Shown in pieces: positions 1 to 9,761 of a DNA stretch of 64,000 nt; the first letter of the stretch is position 1, and every line of letters starts with the position of its first letter. The translations under genes were made by a program, and so were the position numbers. The notes beneath the pieces are model-generated. The model saw only the letters and a list, made by a program, of their open reading frames with translations, made no database searches and was not told the origin of the DNA. The DNA comes from Cycas panzhihuaensis (lineage: Eukaryota; Cycadophyta): the NCBI GenBank assembly GCA_023213395.1, contig CM041465.1, positions 6,324,001-6,388,000 of the forward strand, in the 5' to 3' direction.

Positions 1-984
1 GTTTCAAGTGCATCCTCATGAGATACATCAAGAAAAGCAAAGCGTACCACGTATATGAGTTAACAATCAAGAAGGTACACATAATTCGAGATGCCAACTT
101 TAAAGAGGTTGATAAATAGGTTACAGATTAGGAATAAGATCTGAATACTTTGAAGATTTAGCAAGGCAAAGAAAAATAAATTGAGAGCAACCTAAATATA
201 GTTCTTTGAGATAATAGTTTATTAAACCAAAGACTAAGCTAAAAAAAGGGAAAAGAAGTTAAGGAGGTGTATGGAGATGCTCAAGAAACACATATTGAAA
301 TGTAGTCTGAGATCACTCCACCTACAAAAAAAAATCTGAATTGGTATTTAAAAATCATGGTAGAAGCTCAATATCTAGGATAGAAGGAAGACAAAGTTGA
401 GGATGAGGTTTGATATACTTAACTTTGCCTTAATGGAAAATGTATTAAATGTAGAATAACATTCAAGTTTTGAGGAGGCCAACTGGCAGTAGAAATGGAG
501 GTCAATAATGGATGTTAAAATCTAAGCCCTTGAGCATAATAAGACTTCGAACTTGGTTGATTTACTAGTAGGAAAATAGATGATTGGTTGTAAATGGGTC
601 TATAAGACCAAATTCAAATATGATAGATTTATTAACAAACATAAGGCTAGATTGATAGATAAAGGATTCAAGTAGATAGAAGAGATAAATTACCAGGAGA
701 CATTTGCTCTAGTAGTAATAATGGTGATGATTAGATTGATACTAGTGATAGTTATTTAGTTCAAATGGTAGTTACACCAACTTGATGTTAAAAGTGTCTT
801 CCTTAATGGAGATCTTGCAAAGGAAGTCCATATCGAGTAACTACTGGGATATATTATTAAATGTAAAGAACATTTGGTATGTCACTTAAAGAAGGTTTTA
901 TATGGCCTAAAATAACTACAAGAGTTTTATATTCCAAGATCAATCTATATTTTGTGGATAACGAGTTTGAGAGATTGCTAAAGA
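1..984 (+). pseudogene. A: integrase C-terminal end and N-terminal half of RT (copia pol remnant)
   Basis: From base 3 the + frame reads FKCILMRYIKKSKAYHVYEL, matching the copia integrase C-terminal stretch usually near LKCIFLGY...KAYRLYDP. The linker 116-460 is degraded. From about 469, FEEANWQ starts the RT. CKWVYKTKF, NKHKARLIDKGF, YQETFA, HQLDVKSVFLNGDL and CHLKKVLYGLK follow in order, with stops at several former Gln or Trp codons and at least one frameshift. The RT breaks off at 984, where the LTR of B begins. The next RT residues, DPNLYIK, appear directly after B at 13457. Confidence 0.85.
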
Positions 985-1368
985 TGTTAAAACCATGTAA
1001 TACCTCTTCTATTTCTTCACATCTTTGTAATCTAGTATTTATATTATGCATTAATGGACCCTTGATATAATTAAATTATATTTAATAGTGAGGTCAGGTC
1101 CATCTCTTGTGTCATTAAGTCAACCTATCAAATTGTATATTAATATTGGTGGATGGTTATAAATAATGCTTTTCACCTCTATACATTACATTGATTTAAT
1201 TTTATGCAAAAGCTCTACCTGATAGAGAGCTTGTAGTGTGATGAATTCATCTGCAACCTTGTTGGTCTATTTGTTAAGTTTATTTGCATATTTTCTTGAA
1301 TATTTCAATTGTGTTACTTAATATACTTAGATCAGTGCATATGTATTTAGATCCTGATGTTTTTATCA
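985..1368 (+). repeat. B 5' LTR
   Basis: It begins TGTTAAAACC and ends TTTTATCA, and it pairs with 13073-13456 over its full length with no net indel. An AT-rich stretch around 1155-1170 (GGTTATAAATAATG) could be the core promoter. The primer-binding site starts at the next base. Confidence 0.96.
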
Positions 1369-1382
1369 TGGTATCAGAGCCT
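1369..1382 (+). promoter_or_regulatory. B primer-binding site
   Basis: TGGTATCAGAGCC directly abuts the 5' LTR. It is complementary to the 3' end of plant initiator-Met tRNA and would prime minus-strand DNA synthesis. Confidence 0.95.
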
Positions 1383-1383
1383 A

Positions 1384-2328
1384 TATATGCCTGATTTGAA
1401 GTATTTTTGGTGATTTAAAGCTCGTTTGCTCCATTTCTTTCACATTTTGGTAAAAGATCTAAGTTTTGTGCAATGCTAGAGTAAAAATAAAGCTGGTTGT
1501 AGTTGATTATAGCCTCTTGTAGTAGATTGTTTGTTTGTTTCCACTTATATAGGGTTTTACTCAAACTTTCCTAAAGAAAATGAATGAAAAATCATGTTTT
1601 TCATTTGCTACAACCCTATTGTTGATTATTTCAACTTGTGAGAGCTTCACTCATGCTTGTGGTAGCCCTACACCCATTCTTACTCCCTGATAGAGGAGAT
1701 TTGAGGCATTTTTAGGCTCTATTTGGTTATGTTTCTCTCAGTTTGTCCTACACAAAACACTGAATTTTGGCTACATTACTCTCATAAACTAGAGCCTCTT
1801 TTCACAATCTATTGCTTCCAATGGCTTCCTCTATGTCCTACACCCCCTCCTTTGAAATTTCATGACAATTAAAGTCTGTTTGGTTATGCTTTAAAACTTT
1901 AGTCATAAGATATTAAATCTAATTTAAATCTCACTTTAAATCCATCATAGCCCCTTTGTTTGGTCACATTCAACCCTCATATGACCTCATAAAGCGAAGA
2001 TTTCAAATCTCATTTAGCTAGATTTGATTATTCTTTTATTTTTCAAAAATATTTAGCCCTTTTTAATAATTCTTCAAGTCTGTGAGCCCCCTAGTGGCAT
2101 TAGAAGGTGGTCACGTGCAGCCTTCAAGTGACAAAGGCCTAATTCAGAGGGGGCTTAACCTCGTTTTCACTAATTCTTAGGGCATAAAGAGGTACCTGCA
2201 CTATTTCTGTGATATCTCCTCAATTGTGTGTCCATTTATGAACCATCTAAAGTGACAAAAAGTAGATTCAGAGCTTTATAGCTTAGAATCAAATTGAGTT
2301 AGATTTGGAGCTAATTTATAGGAGATAT
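1384..2328 (+). other. B leader, first part
   Basis: This is untranslated leader between the primer-binding site and the insertion point of C. No convincing reading frame is present. It holds a long stem-loop at 2085-2155, listed separately. The leader resumes at 7549, after C. Confidence 0.8.
2085..2155 (+). promoter_or_regulatory. Nested stem-loop in the B leader (conserved in M and K)
   Basis: The outer arms AGCCCCCT (2085-2092) and AGGGGGCT (2148-2155) pair perfectly. A middle TTAG/CTAA pair (2100-2103/2139-2142) and an inner stem GTCACGTG/CAAGTGAC (2110-2117/2125-2132, one mismatch) lie inside. The same arrangement, arm sequences and overall length recur in sense orientation in the leaders of M and K. 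In retroelements such leader structures can serve packaging, dimerisation or translation; which applies here is unknown. Confidence 0.6.
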
Positions 2329-2540
2329 TGTTGAGATATAATGTTTTATCTAGGATAGAAAAGGGGGTCATGTTATACCCACCCTTAAATGTTCTCATGA
2401 GATCATGCCACTTGCCAGAATCTGAGTGATTGGTTACATTAGTGGTTGTAACCATCACATAACTCTTGTATATTTAAGCAAATTGAATCTCAATAGAATC
2501 GTACATTCTTTCCTCACAATTTTGCTCTAGTTTTTCAACA
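2329..2540 (+). repeat. C 5' LTR
   Basis: It is 212 bp, TGTTGAGATA...TTCAACA. TATATTTAA near 2470 is a plausible TATA box and AATAGAATC lies downstream. The 3' LTR is 217 bp owing to small insertions near its end. Confidence 0.97.
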
Positions 2541-2554
2541 CGGTATCAGAGCAG
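2541..2554 (+). promoter_or_regulatory. C primer-binding site
   Basis: CGGTATCAGAGC lies directly after the LTR, with a single mismatch (T to C at the first base) to the initiator-Met tRNA complement. Confidence 0.9.
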
Positions 2555-3195
2555 GCTCGTTTAATCTGATTCCTCTTCTTCTGGTGAATTTCTTACACAA
2601 ATCATCTACCAAGAGTGCAAAAGAGATAAAAGCATAGGCGATCCTTTCAAAGTTAAAGATCACAATTTCTTGATGTACGGGCAAATGCGGACTGTATGGA
2701 ATTGTATGGACGGAAAAATTTCAAAGTACTCAGATCGAAGCAAAATTTTATGGAGAGGTAGATCTGAAGACTCTGAGCATACTATTCTACTGGAGCGAGT
2801 CCGTCTGAGATCGTTTTGCAGGCCAAAATGAGGGCGTTTTTCAAGAGATTTTCTCAGAAACCTCATCGATTTGCACTCTAAATCGGGTAAAATCTGTCCT
2901 AAATCTTCTGTAGTGACAGTACTTCAAGTTTGCAACTCAATTCGAAGGATTTAATTCAGTAATTTTTTAGATTTTCTCTCAAATCTGAAATTTGCCCTAG
3001 CCGCCATTTTCTATTCAAACCTAGATTTCTCTCGTTTGAGAAAAAAATTTGAAAATCCGTCTTCAGATCCCGAACGGCGCCTGAGATACCTTCATTTTGA
3101 GGTGCATTTCATTTTTGGCCGTACAACTAGGGTTTTGTGGAATCAGACAACAGACGGGCATGCCTCTAGATCAGGTTTTGACCTAAAAAAAAATC

Positions 3196-4057
3196 ATGTC
3201 TTCCTCTCTCATCACTCTGTCTGAACCAGAAAAATTGACTGGTTCAAATTACCATGTGTGGAAAATTAAAATGGAAACCATTCTGAGGATGAAAATGCAG
3301 GAAATCACGGAAGGACAGAGAAACGTCCACCCAATCGGTGATGATAAGTTGGGAAGTTGGATTGAAAGGAACAACATGGGTAGTCTCATTTTAAAAATGT
3401 CTATTTCAGATTTTGTTCTCATTTATGTCGAAAAACTGAATCAGGCTTTTGAAATCTGGAAGTGTCTGGAAAATTTATATGGGCAAAAGAACAAGGCAAG
3501 AATAATTGCACTCAAGGAGGAGCTGTATAAACTTCACATGAAGGAAAATGAAGAAGTAGAAGATTTCATGCATAAAATCATCACTGTGAGAAATAATCTC
3601 TTGAGTGCTGGAGGCATAATATCCGAACAAGACCTTGTAGAAATTGTAACGGCAAGACTGCCAAAGTTATTTGATATAATTATCAACACCATCACTGATA
3701 GTGATAGGCTAGACAAATTAACACTTGATGAATTGATAGGTCTACTGCTGAGACAGGAACAAAGAAACAAAAGATATGAAAACACGACAGAATTGGAGGA
3801 TGCATTTGCATCCAGACTGAATCTCGGGCCAAGAGTAAGACAACAATTTCAAGGACCAAACAGAATGCCAGATTCCAGAGGACGAGGACGTTGGTCAAAC
3901 TCCAGAGGACGAGGACGCAACAGAGAAAATAGAATATGTTACAAGCGTAGACTGGACATTTCGCCAAGAATTGCGTAATCTTGACATATGTCGCTATCGT
4001 GGACAAAGTGGACACTACCCATATCAGTGTCCACAAAGAAGAAGTGAAATTTATAAA
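3196..4057 (+). pseudogene. C gag (copia capsid protein, broken in the zinc knuckle)
   Basis: Translation starts MSSSLITLSEPEKLTGSNYH, followed by VWKIKMETIL, the usual copia Gag opening. A UBN2-type region follows (FEIWKCLENLYGQKNKARI, then LKEELYKLHM) and an Arg/Gly-rich tract (RGRGRWSNSRGRGR) binds RNA in such proteins. The frame is open for 260 residues. It then goes out of frame inside the first CCHC zinc knuckle: GHFAKNC is readable in another frame just before 3976. A second knuckle at about 4009-4050 (CRYRGQSGHYPYQC) has its second Cys changed to Arg. Gag would form the virus-like particle. The ATG at 3196 fits the family start and the 655-bp leader. Confidence 0.92.
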
Positions 4058-4123
4058 GGAAAATGACCTATTGGTGGATACAACAAAGAAAAGGATGAAG
4101 AAGAAGAAGAAGAAGAAGAGGAA

Positions 4124-5577
4124 ATGGCCTTCATCACAACGTTGGTTACAAGAATGAAAGACAAAGACATATGGTACATAGACTCGGGAGCCTCTAAACA
4201 CATGACAAGTCAGGAAGAATGGTTTCAAACCATGAATCCATACAATATGGACAAATCAGTGGAGTTGGGTGACAAGTATTCCCTTAACATAAAAGGGATT
4301 GGAACCATTTCAGTAAACCTGAATGGAAATGAAAGAAAAATTGGAAATGTTCTATTTATACCAGATCTGAAGATGAATCTTCTCTCTGTCTCTCAACTAA
4401 GCAAAAAGAGGTTGAGAACCATTTTTGATGAAGAAGGGAATTGCCACATTTTGGACATGAAAAAAGATGGGAAGACTGTTGGAAAAGGGGTCAGATGTAA
4501 TGACCTTTACAAACTTCTGTCAAACCCTGTACTTCCTTACTTGGAAGAAAAAGCTTGTACTGCTCTTAAATCTAATAATAAAGCATGGCATTTAAGGTAT
4601 GGACATCTCTCAATTAACACACTTAAACAGATGGAAAAGTCAGAAATGGTAAATGGTTTGCCTAATATTTCCTCAGATACATTTGTTTGTAAAGGTTGTC
4701 AACTTGGGAAACAAAGATAGACTTCCTTTTATGGAAAGCACTTGGAAATCTCAAATTCAAATTAGAATTGATACACACGTATATACGTGGCCCAATTTCA
4801 CCTCTCACAATTAATGGATGCAGATACTTTTAACTTTCATTGATGACTTCACTCGAAAGGTATGGGTATATTTTTTACATAATAAGTCAGAAGTCTTTGA
4901 AACGTTTAAAGAATTTAAGGCAGAAGTTGAGTTAGAATCAGGAATGAAAATCAAATGCATCAGGTCAGATGGAGGAGGAGAATATTTGTCAAACAAGTTT
5001 CTAAATTACTGCAAATACAGAGGAATTTGTAGACAAGTTACAACTCCTTATACTCCTCAGTCAAATGGAGTAGCTGAAAGAAAGAATAGAACTCTGATGG
5101 AAATGGCTCGAAGCATGATGTATGGAACAAAAATATCCAAGACATATTGGGCGTATAACAAGACAAAGATGCTATTTGATAAGCAAGTCCAACGAACATT
5201 GAAGAACATCACTCGGAAGAAGCTTGGACAGATGTAAACCTGATGTAAGTCTTCTCAAGGTATTTGGTAGTCAAGCATTTGTGCATGTTCCTGATAAAAG
5301 GAGGTCCAAATTAGATGCAAAAAGCATAGAATGTGTCTTGATAGGATACAGTAAAAATTCAAAGGCATATAAGTGCATAGATCCAAAAATAAATAGAATC
5401 TATATAAGTAGAGATGTCATCTTTAATGAAGATAGTTCAGATGAATCTTCACAAATTAATGTAATAGAAAATGAAAAGGAACAAGAAACTGCCAAACACG
5501 TAGTAATGCAAGAAGATGAGGAAGAAAATCGATCGAAATTACTTGAAGATCAAGGAACCGAAAAGGAAATGATTTAG
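4124..5577 (+). pseudogene. C pol, first half: protease and integrase
   Basis: The aspartic protease carries an intact active site, WYIDSGASKHMT (about 4171-4206). The Gag-pre-integrase/HHCC region follows: WHLRYGHLSINTL, then CKGCQLGKQ. A frameshift at about 4716 separates it from the integrase core (from 4818), which shows FIDDFTRKVWVYF, SDGGGEYLSNKF and TPYTPQSNGVAERKNRTLMEM, so the DDE residues are present. Another frame change near 5224 leads into the C-terminal part, VFGSQAFVHVPDKRR and LIGYSKNSKAYKC, ending at a TAG at 5575. Protease would mature the polyprotein and integrase would insert the cDNA. Confidence 0.93.
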
Positions 5578-5607
5578 AAATCATACGAAGAAGGACAAGC
5601 TGATTCA

Positions 5608-5697
5608 TTATCATCAACCAGTCAGGGAGACACCATCGAAAAGGAAGGTCCATCGTCATCAACTGGTCAGGGAAACACCGTCGAAAAGGAAGGTCCA
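5608..5697 (+). repeat. Two-unit 45-bp tandem repeat in the C Pol linker
   Basis: Units 5608-5652 and 5653-5697 each encode 15 residues of the form xSSxxQGxTxEKEGP and differ at only a few bases. They lie in the non-conserved linker between integrase and RT. Their high identity suggests a recent in-frame duplication before the copy died. Element G has an analogous Ser/His/Gln repeat at the same place (about 57060-57126). Confidence 0.8.
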
Positions 5698-5712
5698 CAA
5701 AAACAAAAGAAA

Positions 5713-7320
5713 TTGCTAAAATGGTATATCAAAACTGTTGAAGAAGGAAATATATTAGAACAGAAAACCCGAGGGCAAAGGTCAAAAGCCCTTCTGAGCA
5801 AGGTTGAACCACAGAATTTTGAAGAAGCAAAAGATCATCTAGAATGGAGAGAAGCAATGGACAATGAAATAAATTCAATCAAGAAGAATCAAACATGGGA
5901 ATTAATGGAACTACCTGCTAATAAATCCACTGTGAACTACAAATGGGTCTACAAAACAAAGAGAGGAGTCGATGGAAAAATTGAGAAACACAAAGCAAGG
6001 TTAGTTGCAAAGGGATACACCCAAACTGTGGGCATAGATTTTGATGAGACTTTCTCTCCAGTAGCAAAGATGAACACAGTAAGGACAGTAATAGCCTTAG
6101 CTGCTACCCAAGGTTGGGGAATCTCTCAGATGGATGTAAAGAGTGCCTTCCTGAACGGTGAACTACAAGAAGAGGTTTATATGTAACAACCAGATGGATA
6201 TGCAGAACAGGGAAAAGAAAATCTAGTCTGCAAATTGAAAAATGCCTTGTATGGTCTAAAACAAGCACTGCGTGCCTGGTATGCAAAACTAGATCACTTT
6301 CTTGAAGAAAATAAGTTTATTCGGTGTAACTCAGACTCCAGTCTGTACATAAGAAAAACAAACAACAAGATAACAATAATTATTGTTTATGTGGATGATA
6401 TGCTTCTTACTGGGAATGATGTAGAAGGAATCAAGTGGATCAAAAGTCAACTTCAATAGAAATTTGAGATGACAGACTTGGGTCCACTAAATTATTACTT
6501 GGGACTGGAGATAGGTCAACACCAAAATTACATAACTTTGTCCCAAAGTAACTACATCAAAAATCTGCTTGTTCGATTCCAAATGGAGAATTGCAATCCA
6601 TGCACCACCCCCATCGAAACAAATTACGATCTAACAGTAGATAGTATGGAAAAAGATGACGATGTTACCCTGTACAGGCAAATGATTGGAAGTCGATTGT
6701 CGGCGACCACCGAACTGACATATCCTACTCAGTAGGACTAGTATCAAGATATATGCAAAATCCAAAGCTGAGACACTAGCAAGTCGCAAAAAGAATTCTG
6801 AGATATCTCAAAGGAACAACAGATCTTAAATTAGTATATTCAAGGGGGCATCCAATCAAAATAACAAGGTATTGCGATTCAGACTGGGCAGGCGACAAAG
6901 AACAAAGAAAATCCACAAGTGGATTTTGTTTTTTCTTAGGAGCTTCAGCAATTTCATGGTGCGATGAAGAAACAAGCAATGTGACTCTCTCCTCTCTGAA
7001 GCAAAATATAAAGTAGCCACATCGACTTGTGAAGCCATCCGTTAACACAACTCTTACTTGATTTGAATCAATAGCAGAAAGAAGCAACTTCTCTAAAATG
7101 TGACAACCAAAGTGCCATCTGTGACCAAAAATCTAATTGTATGCAAGAACAAAACATATTGAAGTTCATCATCACTTTATAAGAGAAAAAGTGCAACAAA
7201 GAGATAGACTTGGAATCTTGTCCGACATCCGAACAAGTTCTGAGATCTTCTGACAAAACCTCTTGGGAGAGAAAGACTCATATATTTGAGAGACAAGATT
7301 GGACTTTTAGAGATAAAACA
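5713..7320 (+). pseudogene. C pol, second half: reverse transcriptase and RNase H
   Basis: RT opens with FEEAKDHLEWREAMDNEI, then [35 protein letters not shown] and [23 protein letters not shown] stop comes at 6184. LKNALYGLKQALRAWY and the catalytic motif YVDDMLLTGND (about 6388-6420) are intact. A TAG at 6457 precedes KFEMTDLGPLNYYLGLEI. RNase H is readable to about 7270 across frames: YCDSDWAGDKEQRKSTSGF, then ARTKHIEVHHHFIREKV. The catalytic acids of RT are retained; nonsense codons and a frame change around 6735 inactivate the polyprotein. Confidence 0.93.
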
Positions 7321-7331
7321 TTAAGAGGGGG
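7321..7331 (+). promoter_or_regulatory. C polypurine tract
   Basis: TTAAGAGGGGG immediately precedes the TG of the 3' LTR and would be the plus-strand primer. G has the same tract before its 3' LTR. Confidence 0.9.
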
Positions 7332-7548
7332 TGTTGAGATATAATGTTTTATCTAGGATAGAAAAGGGGGTCATGTTAGACCCACCCTTAAATGTTCTCA
7401 TGAGATCATGCCACTTGGCAAAATCTGAGTGATTGGTTACATTAGTGGTTGTAACCATCACATAACTCTTGTATATTTAATCAAATTGAATCTCAATATA
7501 ATACTGTACATTCTTTCCTCTGTCAATTTTTGCTCTAGTTTTTCAACA
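7332..7548 (+). repeat. C 3' LTR
   Basis: It is 217 bp and matches 2329-2540 with about five substitutions and a few small indels. The TSD copy GATAT follows at 7549. Confidence 0.97.
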
Positions 7549-8428
7549 GATATTAGCTATTCAAGTTAGCCTTTATATTTGAGCTATTTGAACCTTATTT
7601 TTTAAAATTTAAAGGTGTTTTTTAGTTTCTTTGAGGTTCCTTCGCTAGATTAGGTTGTATCTTATCTTTTTCAACTATTCAATTTTAATTTTTAAGGTTG
7701 CTTAGTGCATGGTGATGTCTCATGTATAAGTGTTTCTCTTAGAAGGATGAAGAAGTTCACTCTTAAAGCTTAGCCCATTAAGAACTTTCTAAACCTATCC
7801 TTGTTATTTCAATTTGCTTTATTTCATTTTCATTTCATTTATTACTTTAAAAGGAACCTCTTGTGTGTAAGAAACTCACTTAAAAAATAAAATTTACATG
7901 TTAAGAAAATAACTCCTAAATTAAGCCCCCATTTCCAACCTTGCAAGGGGAATGTTTAAGACCCTTGAAGTTACCACCACACACACAGCCTTGGCCTACT
8001 CATATTGGATGAAGAATGCCATTAGTTATCAAGTGTATTAGGTGGTAGGCTGAGGCAAAGACTCTATCGTTTAGAGTTTGGAGACCAAGCTAGACCCAAG
8101 GGGGTGAGTGCCTTGGTTAGTAAGTTCTCATTGTTAGATCTGTCATTCGATATAAGTCCAACACATGTGAGGAAACAGAGTAGGGGGGTCTTAGGACCTT
8201 TTTTGTAGCCTACATAATGAGGTATATTGAGCCTTTAAGTTCACATACCAGTATATTGGGCCATTGGTTTGCTACTTATGGGCAGACGCCATTAGATAGA
8301 ATAGTAATCGAGAGCTTTCCTAGAGATCCTTAGCCTTAGAATTCTAGATTAGAAGCCACTTAGGTAGGTTAGTACCTTATCATATAAAAATTTAAAGACA
8401 TAAAATCACAGACAGAAACCTTTTAAAC
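7549..8428 (+). other. B leader, second part, with a module shared with L
   Basis: The B leader resumes after C and runs to the gag ATG at 8429. No gene is visible. Segment 7936-8132 matches a segment of the L leader on the opposite strand (49990-50207): AACCTTGCAAGG, AAGTTACCAC, a TGGTAGG.TGAGG block, AGAGTTTGGAGACCAAG and GGGGGTGAGTGCCT occur in the same order. That conservation in untranslated DNA suggests a functional leader structure or simply common descent of B and L. Confidence 0.7.
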
Positions 8429-9360
8429 ATGGAATCACAAATGCTCCTTTCAAATACTATTAAACTTAATGGCATAAACAACTTTATACCATGGAAGAAG
8501 CAAGTTAAAAAATTGCTTATTATGAATGAATTTTAGGCCTATATTAAGAGGGACATACCTCTTCCTGTTCCTACACTAGACCCTAATGATTTCACTAAAA
8601 TAATTCCACCAGATTCGATAGCCTTAGTAAACTTCAAAGCTAAGGACAACATAGCATTATCCTTTCTCCACTTGGTGGTTGAAGACCAAGTAGATCAAAA
8701 TATTGAAACTGTTTAAACATCTCATAAGGCATGGAAAATACTGTGTGCCCTCTATGAGAGAAAAAATACACTCAAAGCCCATCTATTTTCTATACCCTTT
8801 ACCAGTAATATTACTAACTATTTCACCAAAGTTAAAACTACTATAAACCAACTCATTATCCTTGATGAACTATCTTCCAATTATGACTTGATTTTTAACA
8901 GCATTATTAACATTCTACCCACTGAATACATCCTTCATATCCAAGCTATACAACAATTACTTCAAGATGGACTTTATAACCTTTGAAGGGCTCTTGCTTC
9001 GAGAAGAGAATATACTCAACCAACTAGGGGTGATATTAACATCTGACTCAACTCTTACCTTTGCAACCTGAAACTCATAAAAAGGTAAGACTGTTAATAG
9101 AGCAGTCCAATAGCTTAGTCAACAATAAGACCTAGCTCAACACTTAGACTCTCTCTCTACATCACAAGAGTCACATTAGCAGCTAACTCAACAACATCTT
9201 GTTGGTGCCTCCTCCTCCTCTTGTCTAACTCAACAGCCTCAACAGTCACAACACCAACCACATGGATAGTCTTAAAAGAATTAATAGGGCAAACTAAATG
9301 TCACCTGCCTCTACTGTGGTAAAATTAGACATCTTGTTATTGAATACAAGAGATGGTGGG
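8429..9360 (+). pseudogene. B gag (copia capsid protein)
   Basis: The ATG at 8429 begins MESQMLLSNTIKLNGINNF, then IPWKKQVKKLLIMNEF and a TAG. The body reads on in the same frame, with SLVNFKAKDNIALSFLHLVV-like and KAWKILCALYERKNTLKAHL segments (UBN2-type Gag), and is cut by in-frame stops at likely Gln codons. A CCHC zinc knuckle at about 9306-9347 reads CLYCGKIRHLVIEY: the last Cys is Tyr, a single G-to-A change. The start resembles the L Gag start (MALQMIAINTIKL). Gag builds the particle and the knuckle binds RNA. Confidence 0.85.
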
Positions 9361-9369
9361 CTGATTTAC

Positions 9370-9660
9370 AACTCTTGTAGAACCAATGGAACTAAGCATA
9401 TAGGTTATTTTATCAACAACCACCCCCCATTTATCAACAAGGAGCAACCTCATACAATCAAGGAGGCCCTAGTTACACTCAATAAAGACAAGGAGTTTCT
9501 TATCAATAAGAAGGACCATACCCTCCTCAAGGAGTCCCTTTTCCATAATAAGGAGGCCCTTTTTATCAACAAGGTGTTCCTATTCAACAATAAGTAGGCC
9601 CTTTCTACCCACAAGGGGAGCTATTATAGCAACCCCAATGCCAATTATATCAGCAAAATT
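9370..9660 (+). repeat. B Gag C-terminal Gly/Pro/Gln-rich repeat
   Basis: In the Gag frame this stretch reads as imperfect units built on GGP-[FY]-x-QQGVP-type cores (for example PPIYQQGATSYNQGGP and GGPFYQQGVPIQQ), interrupted by TAA and TAG at Gln positions. It sits between the zinc knuckle and the protease, where copia Gags often have low-complexity linkers. At DNA level, caa-gga/aag-gag-g units recur about every 30-45 bases. Confidence 0.7.
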
Positions 9661-9761
9661 AGAATCTAAGGCCCATAGAAAGATAAAGACCTCAAAACAT
9701 GCAATAGTTCTCAAATAGAAATCAAAGGAACTAACAAAATAATCAACAACAAGGTGGTAAT

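Larger units (their letters stand above)
2329..7548 (+). mobile_element. Element C: youngest copia retrotransposon, inserted in the B leader
   Basis: The LTRs are 2329-2540 and 7332-7548, flanked by a perfect 5-bp TSD, GATAT (2324-2328 and 7549-7553). The primer-binding site follows the 5' LTR and the purine tract AAGAGGGGG precedes the 3' LTR. The 5.2-kb element has full gag, PR, INT, RT and RH. The LTRs differ by about five substitutions plus a few small indels, the lowest in the window. Pol is interrupted by stops and frameshifts, so this copy is not autonomous. Coding sequence and LTR motifs place it in one family with G. Confidence 0.97.

Noticed and set aside
1369-1382. TGGTATCAGAGC sites as parts of tRNA genes
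   Set aside because: Only the 3' terminal complement of initiator tRNA is present at LTR edges. No cloverleaf arms surround any of them.
3692-4228. Minus-strand 178-codon frame opposite C gag and protease
   Set aside because: It is a shadow of the purine-rich gag tail (GAAGAAGAAG run at about 4095-4125) and lies antisense to recognised Gag-Pol.
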